Below, piece by piece: positions 6,388 through 13,237 of a stretch of 13,237 bases of DNA. This DNA is from JAAYZM01 sp964510785. Lineage in GTDB: Bacteria > Actinomycetota > Actinomycetes > Actinomycetales > Cellulomonadaceae. Under the pieces are notes generated by a model, which was not told the DNA's origin, ran no database searches, and saw only the letters and a list, made by a program, of their open reading frames with translations. The position numbers were made by a program, and so were the translations under genes. Position 1 is the stretch's first letter, and every line of letters begins with the position of its first letter. The stretch is from the NCBI GenBank assembly GCA_964510785.1, contig CAZECM010000084.1, positions 1 to 13,237 on the forward strand. The letters run 5' to 3'.

Positions 6388-7404
6388 TCAGCCCGCCAGG
6401 ATGCGCGAGAGGTAGCGTGCCACGGCACGCACCGACGCGATCGTCGCGGGGTAGTCCATCCGGGTCGGGCCGAGCGCGCCGATCCGGGCCACGGCGGTCT
6501 CGCCGCCGTAGCCGGAGGAGACGATGCTCACCCCGGCCAGTGGTTCGTACTGGGTCTCGTGACCGATGCGCACCGCGAAGTCCGACGCGTCCTGGGCCAT
6601 CTCCGTCAGGAGGCGCAAGAGCACGACCTGCTCCTCGAGCGCCTCGAGCACGGGGGTCAGCGTCGTCGCGCTGTCCCCGCCCGTGCGCGCGAGGTTGGCG
6701 GTGCCGGCAACCACGATCCGCTCCTCGCCCTCCTGGTCGAGGGTCTCCGAGACGGCGGCCGTCACGGCGCGCACGAGCGGCTGGTCCTCGAGCCGGAACT
6801 GCGTGGGCATCGCGTCGAACTGGGCCCGGATCTGCGCGAGCCGCATCCCCGCCGTCGCGGCGTTGACGCGAGCGCGCAGCTCGGCGACGACGGAGATGTC
6901 GAGCGAGGCGTCCACCGCGATCGTGCGCTGCTCGACGCGACCGGTGTCCGTGATGATGACGACGAGCAGGCGGTACTCGTCCACGACCACGAGCTCGACG
7001 TGCCGCAGTGCCGCCGTCCGCAGGCTCGGGTACTGCACGACGGCGACCTGCTGGGTGAGCTGCGCGAGCAGGCGGACCGCACGGTCGACGACGTCGTCGA
7101 GGTCGACGGCCCCGTCGAGAAACTGCCCGATCGCCCGCTTCTCCGGTGCCGAGAGCGGCTTGACCTCGGCGAGCCGGTCGACGAAGAGCCGGTACCCCTT
7201 GTCGGTCGGCACCCGTCCGGCGGAGGTGTGCGGCTGGGCGATGTAGCCCTCGTCCTCGAGCACGGCCATGTCGTTGCGGATCGTGGCCGAGGAGACGCCG
7301 AGGTTGTGGCGTTCTACGAGCACGCGCGATCCGACGGGTTCGCGGGTCACGACGTAGTCCTCGACGATGGCGCGCAGCACGTCGAGCTTGCGGTCCTCCG
7401 CCAT
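6388..7404 (-). CDS. hrcA: Heat-inducible transcription repressor HrcA
   Basis: The product has 338 residues, normal length. HrcA binds the CIRCE operator and represses chaperone genes until heat or misfolded protein inactivates it. The N-terminal winged helix (residues 5-75) carries the signature VSSATIRNDMAVLEDEGYIAQPHTSAGRVPTDKGYR. The central GAF-like and C-terminal segments include the family ending GPTRMDYPATIASVRAVARYLSRIL. ATG 7404 is chosen because it has GGGAGG a few bases upstream; a GTG at 7416 adds only four residues. It is first in the operon hrcA-dnaJ-rsmE, and a CIRCE element lies 22 bases upstream of the start, so it is autoregulated. Confidence 0.97.
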   Translation of the reverse strand: MAEDRKLDVLRAIVEDYVVTREPVGSRVLVERHNLGVSSATIRNDMAVLEDEGYIAQPHTSAGRVPTDKGYRLFVDRLAEVKPLSAPEKRAIGQFLDGAVDLDDVVDRAVRLLAQLTQQVAVVQYPSLRTAALRHVELVVVDEYRLLVVIITDTGRVEQRTIAVDASLDISVVAELRARVNAATAGMRLAQIRAQFDAMPTQFRLEDQPLVRAVTAAVSETLDQEGEERIVVAGTANLARTGGDSATTLTPVLEALEEQVVLLRLLTEMAQDASDFAVRIGHETQYEPLAGVSIVSSGYGGETAVARIGALGPTRMDYPATIASVRAVARYLSRILAG

Positions 7405-7426
7405 CGCACCTCCCACGGCACCTCAG

Positions 7427-7453
7427 GTAGCACTCGGACTTGTCGAGTGCCAA
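7427..7453 (-). promoter_or_regulatory. CIRCE operator (HrcA binding site)
   Basis: The site reads GTAGCACTC, nine bases, GAGTGCCAA. The CIRCE consensus is TTAGCACTC-N9-GAGTGCTAA, so each half matches 8 of 9 positions and the spacer length is exact. A minus-strand TAGGAT at 7458-7453 could be the -10 box, placing the transcription start inside the operator, as expected for repression by steric block. Confidence 0.93.
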
Positions 7454-7508
7454 TCCTACGCGGCGTGTCCGGCGGGTGTGCGGAGCGCCGCCTTGGCAGG
7501 CTGCCTGG

Positions 7509-8360
7509 GTGAGCTTCGACAGGTACGACGCCGACCCGCTGTCCGCCGGCGCCCGGTCCAACGCCCGAGCGACGGTGCGCGAGGTCGCCGCCGACCCCGG
7601 GCTCGTGGTCGAAGAGGTGGAGACGGGCTGGGTGGGCGCCGTCGTGCGCGTCGAGAAGTCGGGCGGGATGCACGTCGTCGTCCTCGAGGACCGGCGCGAG
7701 CGCGTGCGCACCTTCCGGCTCGGGCCGGGGTTCTGGGTCGACGGCGAACCCGTCGTCCTCGTCGCCCCCGTCACGCACCGCGCGCCCGCGGCGCCGGCCC
7801 GGACCGCCTCGGGCAGCCGCGCCGTCGTGGGTGCCAAGGCCCGCGTCGCGCGGGGCAGCCGCATCTGGGTCGAGGGGCGGCACGACGCCGAGCTCGTGGA
7901 GAAGGTGTGGGGTGACGACCTGCGTGTGGAGGGCGTCGTCGTCGAACCGCTCGACGGCGTGGACGACCTCGCCGCCGCCGTGCGGGACTTCGTCCCAGAA
8001 CCGGGCCGCCGACTCGGCGTGCTCGTGGACCACCTCGTGGCCGGATCGAAGGAGTCCCGGATCGCTGCGGAGGCGATGCGCGTGGCCGCGCCGGGGACGC
8101 TCCTCGTGCTCGGGCACCCCTACGTCGACGTGTGGCAGGCCGTGCGCCCGCAGCGCGTCGGGCTCGACGCGTGGCCCGAGATCACCCGGGGGACGGAGTG
8201 GAAGGTCGGCGTGCTGCGCGAGCTGGGCTGGCCCGCCGCCGACCACCGGGATGTCGCCCGCGCGTGGCAGCGCATCCTCGGCTCGGTGCGCTCGTTCGCC
8301 GATCTCGAGCCCACGCTGCTGGGCCGCGTCGAGGAGCTCATCGACTTCGTCACGGCGTGA
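7509..8360 (+). CDS. DUF3097-family protein
   Basis: The product has 283 residues and resembles the actinobacterial DUF3097 family, whose function is not established. Residues 1-90 look beta-rich (VVEEVETGWVGAVVRVEKSGGMHVVVLEDRRERVRTF). Residues 119-150 hold IWVEGRHDAELVEKVWGDDLRVEGVVVEPLDG, and 171-182 hold VLVDHLVAGSKE. The conserved EGxxDAEL followed by a later acidic strand end recalls a TOPRIM-like nucleotide-processing fold; this is inference. No signal peptide or membrane segment is visible. GTG 7509 is chosen because it gives SFDRYDADPL, like other family starts; its ribosome binding site is weak. It is divergent from hrcA, sharing a 104-bp gap that contains CIRCE. Confidence 0.82.
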   Translation: MSFDRYDADPLSAGARSNARATVREVAADPGLVVEEVETGWVGAVVRVEKSGGMHVVVLEDRRERVRTFRLGPGFWVDGEPVVLVAPVTHRAPAAPARTASGSRAVVGAKARVARGSRIWVEGRHDAELVEKVWGDDLRVEGVVVEPLDGVDDLAAAVRDFVPEPGRRLGVLVDHLVAGSKESRIAAEAMRVAAPGTLLVLGHPYVDVWQAVRPQRVGLDAWPEITRGTEWKVGVLRELGWPAADHRDVARAWQRILGSVRSFADLEPTLLGRVEELIDFVTA

Positions 8361-8386
8361 CGCGCTGAGGAATCACCTGGGCAGAT

Positions 8387-8404
8387 CCCGCCACGCTGGG
8401 CGGG
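8387..8404 (+). terminator. Weak hairpin downstream of the DUF3097 gene
   Basis: CCCGCC (8387-8392) pairs with GGCGGG (8399-8404) around a six-base loop, 27 bases after the DUF3097 stop. There is no T-tract. It could slow read-through into the next gene, but the six-base-pair stem may be chance in GC-rich DNA. Confidence 0.3.
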
Positions 8405-8411
8405 GGTTCGC

Positions 8412-8417
8412 TAGTGT
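8412..8417 (+). promoter_or_regulatory. Candidate -10 box for the DUF4870 gene
   Basis: TAGTGT fits TANNNT and lies about 65 bases before the start codon, after the weak hairpin. A clear -35 is not visible. The spacing would allow a leader of roughly 60 bases. Confidence 0.3.
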
Positions 8418-8482
8418 GCCACCGACAGGCTCGAATCGTCCCCTCTGGATGCGAGTCCCTCCACAGCTCGGAAAGGCACATC

Positions 8483-8839
8483 ATGACTGACCAGCCCACG
8501 CCCCAGGCCGGCGCCCCGCTTTCGGACGACGAGACGCGCCAGTGGGCGAGCTTCGCCCACCTCGGCGGCATCCTCTGGTTCCTGCCCTCGCTCATCATTT
8601 GGCTGATCTACAAGGACCGCAGCGCGTTCGTCGGCCAGGAGGCCAAGACGGCCCTGAACTTCCAGATCACGCTCGTGATCGCAGGGATCGCGCTCGGCAT
8701 CCTCGGCGTGATCCTCAACTTCCCGTTCCTCAACGGCTTCCTGTGGATCGTCAGCCTCGTCTTCTCGATCCTCGGCTACCAGGCCGTGCAGCGCGGGACG
8801 GCGTACAAGTACCCGTTCTCGCTCGAGCTCATCAAGTAG
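8483..8839 (+). CDS. Small DUF4870-type membrane protein
   Basis: The product has 118 residues. A hydrophilic N-terminus with LSDDETRQWASFAHLGGIL precedes three hydrophobic segments at about residues 26-43, 60-80 and 84-102, with the family-like GQEAKTALNFQ between the first two and a short C-terminal tail YKYPFSLELIK. This matches the DUF4870 (Tic20-like) group of small multi-pass membrane proteins, whose role is unknown. ATG 8483 has GGAAAGG seven bases upstream and gives the expected N-terminus. It stands alone between DUF3097 and a strong terminator-like hairpin, and is convergent with hemW. Confidence 0.88.
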   Translation: MTDQPTPQAGAPLSDDETRQWASFAHLGGILWFLPSLIIWLIYKDRSAFVGQEAKTALNFQITLVIAGIALGILGVILNFPFLNGFLWIVSLVFSILGYQAVQRGTAYKYPFSLELIK

Positions 8840-8849
8840 TCGTCGCGTC

Positions 8850-8884
8850 CGAGGGCGCCCACCGATCACCGGTGGGCGCCCTCG
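8850..8884. terminator. Strong hairpin between convergent DUF4870 and hemW genes
   Basis: Bases 8850-8864 pair perfectly with 8870-8884 (15 bp) around the five-base loop 8865-8869. It starts 11 bases after the DUF4870 stop and ends 20 bases from the hemW stop, so it can serve both transcripts. There is no T-tract, as is usual for hairpin terminators in GC-rich actinobacteria. Confidence 0.75.
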
Positions 8885-8903
8885 AGCGTGTGTCAGCCTG
8901 GCA

Positions 8904-10139
8904 CTACGCGGTCAGCGCACGCACGACGGCGTCCGCGAGCAAGCGGCCGCGGCGCGTGAGCAGCACGCGGGGGTCCTCGCGGCGCACGACGGCGCGCCCG
9001 TCCACGAGCCCGTCCGCGACGAGCCCCGCCACGGCGGTCCGACCCGCGGGGCCGACGTCGGACAAGGGCAGCCCCTCCGCGAGCCGCACCCCCAGGAGCG
9101 CGCGTTCGAGTGCCTTGTCCTCCTCGGTGAGGAGCTCGCGCCCCGCGGCGGGCGAGAGGCCGGCCTCGAGGCGCTGGGCGTAGGCGCGCGGGTGCTTGAC
9201 GTTCCACCACCGCACCCCGCCCACGTGGCTGTGGGCGCCGGGGCCGATGCCCCACCAGTCGTCGCCACGCCAGTAGGCGAGGTTGTGCCGGCACGCCTGC
9301 TCCGGCGTGCGCGCCCAGTTGCTCACCTCGTACCAGTGCAGCCCGGCCGCCGTCAGGACGTCGTCGGCGAGCTCGTACTTCGCGGCCTCGTCGTCGCCGT
9401 CGGGCGCGGGCAGCTCACCGCGGCGCACCTGGACGGCCATCTTCGTGCCCTGCTCGACGACGAGCGCGTACGCGGAGACGTGGTCCACGCCCGTCGCGAG
9501 AGCCGCGTCGAGGCTCGTGCGCCAGTCCTCGAGGCTCTCCCCCGGCGTGCCGTAGATGAGGTCGAGCGAGACCTCGAGCCCCACGTCGCGCGCCCACGCC
9601 ACGACGTCGGGGATGCGCTCGGGGTCGTGCGTGCGGTCGAGCGTCGCGAGCACGTGGGGCACGGCGGACTGCATGCCGAACGACACCCGCGTGAACCCGG
9701 CCGCGGCGAGCTCGGCGAGGCTCGCCGGGGTCACGGAGTCAGGGTTGGCCTCCGTCGTGACCTCGGCTCCGGGTGCGAGCCCCCACGCCCCGCGCACGCC
9801 GTCGAGCATGCGCGCGAGGTCGCCGGCGGGCAGGACGGTAGGCGTGCCGCCGCCGACGAAGACGGTGGCGACCTCGCGCGGCGGCAGTCCCGCGCCGTCG
9901 AGCACCCGAGCCGCGAGGTCGATCTCGCGCAGCGCCGTGTCCGCGTACGAGGACTGGCTCGCCCCGCCGCCGAGCTCGGCGGCGGTGTAGGTGTTGAAGT
10001 CGCAGTACCCGCAGCGCACCGTGCAGAACGGCACGTGGAGGTAGACGCCCAGGTCACGGTCGATCGCGCCGTCGGCGACGCCGGCCGGTAGCGCGCCGTC
10101 GTCGGGCGCGACCTGCCCCTCTGGAAGCGCTGGACTCAC
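8904..10139 (-). CDS. hemW: Radical SAM haem chaperone HemW (coproporphyrinogen III oxidase-like)
   Basis: The product has 411 residues. HemW binds a [4Fe-4S] cluster and haem and is thought to deliver haem to target proteins; older annotation calls it an oxygen-independent coproporphyrinogen oxidase. The radical SAM motif is VPFCTVRCGYCDF with Cys39, Cys43 and Cys46, followed by GGGTP at 96-100 and SFGMQSAVPHVLATLDRTHDPE. The middle holds DLIYGTPGESLEDWRTSLDAAL and the C-terminal part HNLAYWRGDDWWGIGPGAHSHV, both HemW/HemN hallmarks. GTG 10139 is chosen because GGAGG lies seven bases upstream. The intervening ATG at 10147 runs into a stop after three codons, and an earlier in-frame start would run into the intergenic inverted repeat. 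Confidence 0.95.
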   Translation of the reverse strand: MSPALPEGQVAPDDGALPAGVADGAIDRDLGVYLHVPFCTVRCGYCDFNTYTAAELGGGASQSSYADTALREIDLAARVLDGAGLPPREVATVFVGGGTPTVLPAGDLARMLDGVRGAWGLAPGAEVTTEANPDSVTPASLAELAAAGFTRVSFGMQSAVPHVLATLDRTHDPERIPDVVAWARDVGLEVSLDLIYGTPGESLEDWRTSLDAALATGVDHVSAYALVVEQGTKMAVQVRRGELPAPDGDDEAAKYELADDVLTAAGLHWYEVSNWARTPEQACRHNLAYWRGDDWWGIGPGAHSHVGGVRWWNVKHPRAYAQRLEAGLSPAAGRELLTEEDKALERALLGVRLAEGLPLSDVGPAGRTAVAGLVADGLVDGRAVVRREDPRVLLTRRGRLLADAVVRALTA

Positions 10140-10156
10140 CCGCCCATCCTCCCACC

Positions 10157-10240
10157 CCTCCCCGCGACGTAGGTCCGAGCGCGCCAAGTAGTGGCGTGGC
10201 GGCCCTACCTCGACGCCGCCAGACCTACGTCGCGGGAAGG
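10157..10240. repeat. Inverted repeat in the hemW-merR divergent gap
   Basis: Bases 10161-10175 and 10222-10236 are perfect 15-bp reverse complements. The match extends three more base pairs after one mismatch, to 10157 and 10240. Inside, 10197-10203 pairs with 10215-10221, directly next to the outer stem, leaving a 21-base bulge on one side (10176-10196). It lies just upstream of the hemW ribosome binding site and ten bases before the merR -35 box, so it might bind a regulator of either gene or be a dispersed palindrome. Confidence 0.65.
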
Positions 10241-10250
10241 TGGGTGGGGG

Positions 10251-10281
10251 TTGACTTCGAGTGCGGTCGAACTTCTAGCGT
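10251..10281 (+). promoter_or_regulatory. MerR-type promoter and operator of the merR-akr operon
   Basis: TTGACT (10251-10256) and TAGCGT (10276-10281) form -35 and -10 boxes separated by 19 bases, the overlong spacing typical of MerR-activated promoters. A dyad TTCGA (10256-10260) / TCGAA (10267-10271) lies in the spacer, as a MerR dimer would need. Seven bases separate the -10 from the merR ATG, predicting a leaderless or nearly leaderless mRNA. Confidence 0.75.
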
Positions 10282-10288
10282 GGTGGGC

Positions 10289-10714
10289 ATGACGGATACG
10301 AGCGAGGGGCTGTCGATCGAGGCGGCTGCGGAAGTCACCGGGGTGTCGCGGCACACGCTGCGGTACTACGAGCGCATCGGGCTGCTCGCGCCGGTGGGGC
10401 GCGCGGCGAGCGGGCACCGGCGGTACAGCGAGGACGACCTGGGCTGGGTGCGGTTCCTGACCCTGCTGCGGCGCACCGGGATGTCGATCCGTGACACGCA
10501 GCGATTCGTGGAGCTCACGCGTGCCGGCGACCACACGATCGCGGCTCGCGTCGAGGTGCTGAGCGCCCACCGTGACGAGCTCGTCGACCGGCTCACCGAG
10601 CTCGGTCGCTACCTCGACGCCATCGACATGAAGATCGACATCTACACGGGCATCCTCGCCGGGGACCGCGACATCGTCGCCTCCGGTGCCGCCCCGGACA
10701 GGAGCAACGCATGA
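10289..10714 (+). CDS. MerR-family transcriptional regulator, cysteine-free
   Basis: The product has 141 residues. The N-terminal winged helix-turn-helix (about 8-75) shows LSIEAAAEVTGVSRHTLRYYERIGLL and GHRRYSEDDLGWVRFL, the MerR signature. Residues about 85-115 form the dimerisation coiled coil. The tail is short and there is not a single cysteine, so cysteine-based metal or electrophile sensing as in CueR or AdhR/NmlR types is unlikely; the signal is unknown. Such regulators sit on their own long-spacer promoter and switch it from repression to activation by twisting the DNA. ATG 10289 has no Shine-Dalgarno; the -10 spacing suggests leaderless translation. The stop codon overlaps the start of the first aldo/keto reductase gene (ATGA, 10711-10714), so it probably regulates that gene. 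Confidence 0.93.
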   Translation: MTDTSEGLSIEAAAEVTGVSRHTLRYYERIGLLAPVGRAASGHRRYSEDDLGWVRFLTLLRRTGMSIRDTQRFVELTRAGDHTIAARVEVLSAHRDELVDRLTELGRYLDAIDMKIDIYTGILAGDRDIVASGAAPDRSNA

Positions 10715-11724
10715 AGACCGTAGAGCTCGGCACCACCGGCCAGCAGGTGAGCGCCATCGCGCTCGGGGCGATGCCCCTCGGCACGCTCGCGGACGAGGAG
10801 TCGTCCTTCGCGTTGCTCGACCGCTTCGTGGCCGACGGCGGCACGTTCGTCGACACCGCCGACGTGTACTCCGCGTGGTGGGCCCAGGGCACGCCCGGCG
10901 GGCAGAGCGAGTCGCTGCTCGGGCGGTGGATGGCGGCGCGCGGCAACCGCGACGACGTCTTCCTCGCCACGAAGGGCTCCGCGTGGTGGACCGACCCGGC
11001 GGGCATCTGGCCCGCGGGCCAGGAGGAGCCCAGCTGGGACAAGGTTCCCGGACAGTGGGCGGGCGCCGGGGCGCAGGTGCTGCGCGACTCGCTCGACGCC
11101 TCGCTGCAACGGCTCGACACGGACCACGTGGACCTGTACTTCGTGCACGTGGACGACCGGTCGGTGCCCCTGACCGAGACCCTCGAGGCGCTCGCGTCCT
11201 TCGTCGCCGAGGGCAAGATCCGCTACTACGGCTACTCGAACGTGCGCGCGTGGCGGCTCGCGACGATCCGGGAGCTGTGCGACCGCTACGGCTGGCCGCA
11301 CCCCGTCGCGGTGCAGCAGGAGCACAGCTACCTGCAGCGCCGTCCGGGGCTGGGCAGCGCCTCGATCGTCGACGACGAGCAGCTCGACTACCTGCGCGAG
11401 CACCCCGACGTGACGCTCGTCGCCTACTCTCCCGTGCTCAAGGGCGTCTACGACCTGCCCGCGGCCGAGCGTGAGGCACAGTGGAACTACGCGGAGCGGT
11501 ACGCGGGAGAGCACTCGAACCGGCGGCTCGCAGTCCTGGACGACGTCGCGGCGCAGCTCGGTGCGACACCGACGCAGGTGGTCGTCGCGTGGCTCGTGGC
11601 ACAGCAGGACCCCCGACGCATCCCGTTGCTGGGCTCGTCGAGGCTCGATCGGTACACGACGCAGGCCGCCGCGCTCGACATCGAGCTCAGCGCCGAGCAC
11701 CTCGCAGCGCTCGACTCGGCCTGA
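10711..11724 (+). CDS. Aldo/keto reductase (first of two)
   Basis: The product has 337 residues, an NAD(P)H-dependent oxidoreductase of the aldo/keto reductase superfamily with a (beta/alpha)8 barrel; the substrate cannot be read from sequence. The catalytic tetrad is visible: Asp48 and Tyr53 in FVDTADVY, Lys88 in LATKG, His146 in LYFVHVDD. The motif GKIRYYGYSN and the C-terminal cofactor-binding IPLLGSSRLDRY fit. A Trp-rich insert after Lys88 (WWTDPAGIWPAGQEEPSWDKVPGQW, residues about 92-116) is unusual and may shape the substrate pocket. Translation is coupled to merR by a four-base overlap, with AGGAG six bases upstream. No signal peptide, so cytoplasmic. Confidence 0.94.
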   Translation: MKTVELGTTGQQVSAIALGAMPLGTLADEESSFALLDRFVADGGTFVDTADVYSAWWAQGTPGGQSESLLGRWMAARGNRDDVFLATKGSAWWTDPAGIWPAGQEEPSWDKVPGQWAGAGAQVLRDSLDASLQRLDTDHVDLYFVHVDDRSVPLTETLEALASFVAEGKIRYYGYSNVRAWRLATIRELCDRYGWPHPVAVQQEHSYLQRRPGLGSASIVDDEQLDYLREHPDVTLVAYSPVLKGVYDLPAAEREAQWNYAERYAGEHSNRRLAVLDDVAAQLGATPTQVVVAWLVAQQDPRRIPLLGSSRLDRYTTQAAALDIELSAEHLAALDSA

Positions 11725-11735
11725 TCCCGACGACC

Positions 11736-11777
11736 CGACGGGCGGCGCACCCCCATCCCCGGGCGCGCCGCCCGTCG
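11736..11777 (+). terminator. Hairpin between the two aldo/keto reductase genes
   Basis: Bases 11736-11748 pair perfectly with 11765-11777 (13 bp, nearly all G-C) around a 16-base loop. It begins 12 bases after the first reductase stop and ends 27 bases before the second start. Without a T-tract it could be a terminator or attenuator that lowers expression of the downstream gene, or a messenger-stabilising stem. Confidence 0.55.
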
Positions 11778-11803
11778 CGCACAGACCCCCGGAAGGACGC
11801 AGG

Positions 11804-12817
11804 ATGCAACGACGAACTCTGGGCCGCACCGGGCTGAGCATGAGCCCGCTGACCCTCGGCAGCATGGACTTCGGCGAGAAGGTCGACGAGACCGAGGCGG
11901 CCCGGATCTTCGACCGCGCGCTCGAGGCGGGTATCAACGCGGTGGACACGGCGAACTGCTACACCGCGACGCACAGCGAGGAGATCGTGGGCCGCCTGCT
12001 CGCCTCCCGGCGGGACGAGCTGGTCCTCTCGACCAAGTTCGCCGTGCCGCTCGACGACGACGAGCCCAACAGCGGCGGTACCTCGCGCTACACCGTCATC
12101 AAGGAGTGCGAGGCGAGCCTGCGCCGGCTCGGCACCGACCACATCGACATCTACTACGTGCACCGACCGTTCGGACGCACGGCGATCGACGAGACCCTGC
12201 GCGCCCTCGACGACCTCGTGCGGGCGGGGAAGGTGCGCTACATCGGCACGTCGGGCTTCGCGGCGTGGCAGCACGTCGAGGCGCTGTGGGCCGCCAAGGA
12301 GCTCGGCCTGAACCGGCCCGTCGTGGAGCAGGCGTCCTACCACCCGCTCGACCGGCGCGCCGAGAGCGAGCTCGTGCCCGCCCTGCAGAGCTTCGGCAGC
12401 GGCCTCACGGTGTGGTCGCCGCTCGCGGGCGGCCTGCTCACGGGCAAGTACCTCGACGACGCGGTCCCGGCCGGTGCGGACGTCCGGCTCACCGCGGGCA
12501 ACGCGTGGGGTGACAAGCACCTGAGCCCGACGGCGCACGCCGCGGTGGACGCGCTCCGCGACGTGGCCCACCGGGCCGGCACCTCGCTCACAGCGCTGTC
12601 CCTCGCCTGGACGATGGCACGGCCGGGCGTGACGAGCCTCGTGCTCGGCGCCCGCACCGTCGAACAGCTCACGCAGCAGCTCGAGGCGGTGGAGCTCGAG
12701 CTCGACGAGGGGACGCTCGCGGCGGTGGACGCCGTCGTCGGCCCTCGCGACGTCGTCGTCCCCTACTTCCTCGACGACGGCTGGGGCGACTTCGAACCGC
12801 ACCCCCACCGCTGGTGA
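11804..12817 (+). CDS. Aldo/keto reductase (second of two)
   Basis: The product has 337 residues, again an NAD(P)H-dependent aldo/keto reductase, but clearly a different subfamily from its neighbour rather than a recent tandem copy. The tetrad is Asp48 and Tyr53 (VDTANCY), Lys78 (LSTKF) and His120 (IYYVHRPF). GKVRYIGTSGFAAWQ, WSPLAGGLLTGKY and LVLGARTVEQL are usual in general-stress or sugar-active reductases of this group. The start ATGCAACGA gives MQRRTLGRTGLSMSPLTLG, the classic N-terminus, with GGAAGGA seven bases upstream. It lies 79 bp after the first reductase behind a hairpin, so expression may be reduced relative to it. It is convergent with lepA, separated by 24 bp. Confidence 0.95.
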   Translation: MQRRTLGRTGLSMSPLTLGSMDFGEKVDETEAARIFDRALEAGINAVDTANCYTATHSEEIVGRLLASRRDELVLSTKFAVPLDDDEPNSGGTSRYTVIKECEASLRRLGTDHIDIYYVHRPFGRTAIDETLRALDDLVRAGKVRYIGTSGFAAWQHVEALWAAKELGLNRPVVEQASYHPLDRRAESELVPALQSFGSGLTVWSPLAGGLLTGKYLDDAVPAGADVRLTAGNAWGDKHLSPTAHAAVDALRDVAHRAGTSLTALSLAWTMARPGVTSLVLGARTVEQLTQQLEAVELELDEGTLAAVDAVVGPRDVVVPYFLDDGWGDFEPHPHRW

Positions 12818-12841
12818 CCCCGCGGAGGGGCGGCGGGAGCG

Positions 12842-13237
<396 letters not shown>

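Noticed and set aside
10711..12817. Tandem duplication of aldo/keto reductase genes
   Set aside because: The two proteins share only the superfamily motifs and differ in inserts and subfamily signatures, so they are not a recent duplicate pair.

Overview
The window comes from the chromosome of a very GC-rich actinobacterium. Codon third positions are almost all G or C, GTG starts are common, and the gene order hrcA-dnaJ-rsmE-HIT-phoH downstream of lepA-hemW is the one usual in Actinobacteria. The combination of genes would suit the Micrococcales (Cellulomonas or Promicromonospora relatives). That placement is inference.

Layout from left to right. The N-terminal part of phoH (minus strand, cut by the window edge) follows a HIT hydrolase gene (minus). 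Divergent from these are a Gmad2-domain lipoprotein gene and ppdK (pyruvate, phosphate dikinase), both on the plus strand. A long perfect palindrome separates ppdK from the convergent heat-shock operon hrcA-dnaJ-rsmE (minus), which starts at a CIRCE operator near 7440. Divergent from hrcA lie a DUF3097 gene and a small DUF4870 membrane-protein gene (both plus). A strong hairpin follows, then hemW (minus). Divergent from hemW is a compact plus-strand operon: a MerR-family regulator overlapping an aldo/keto reductase gene, followed by a second aldo/keto reductase. The window ends inside the C-terminal part of lepA (minus). No gap between genes exceeds about 150 bp. I see no tRNA, rRNA, CRISPR array, transposase or integrase.

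How it fits together. The minus strand holds a housekeeping backbone: translation elongation factor LepA, haem chaperone HemW, heat-shock repressor HrcA with a DnaJ co-chaperone, rRNA methyltransferase RsmE, a HIT hydrolase and PhoH. Three plus-strand cassettes are interleaved with it: lipoprotein/ppdK, DUF3097/DUF4870 and merR/akr/akr. Large inverted repeats sit at two of the cassette borders.

Points most worth a second look: (1) the first 52 bases are a fold-back in which phoH coding sequence appears in both orientations, probably an assembly or template-switch artefact at a native quasi-palindrome; (2) the ppdK leader can form two mutually exclusive hairpins, one covering the ribosome binding site; (3) a 29-bp-arm palindrome built from four copies of a decamer lies between ppdK and rsmE; (4) the merR operon has a textbook 19-bp-spacer MerR promoter that would give a leaderless mRNA, and its regulator contains no cysteine. 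I found no convincing wholly new defence or mobile system.
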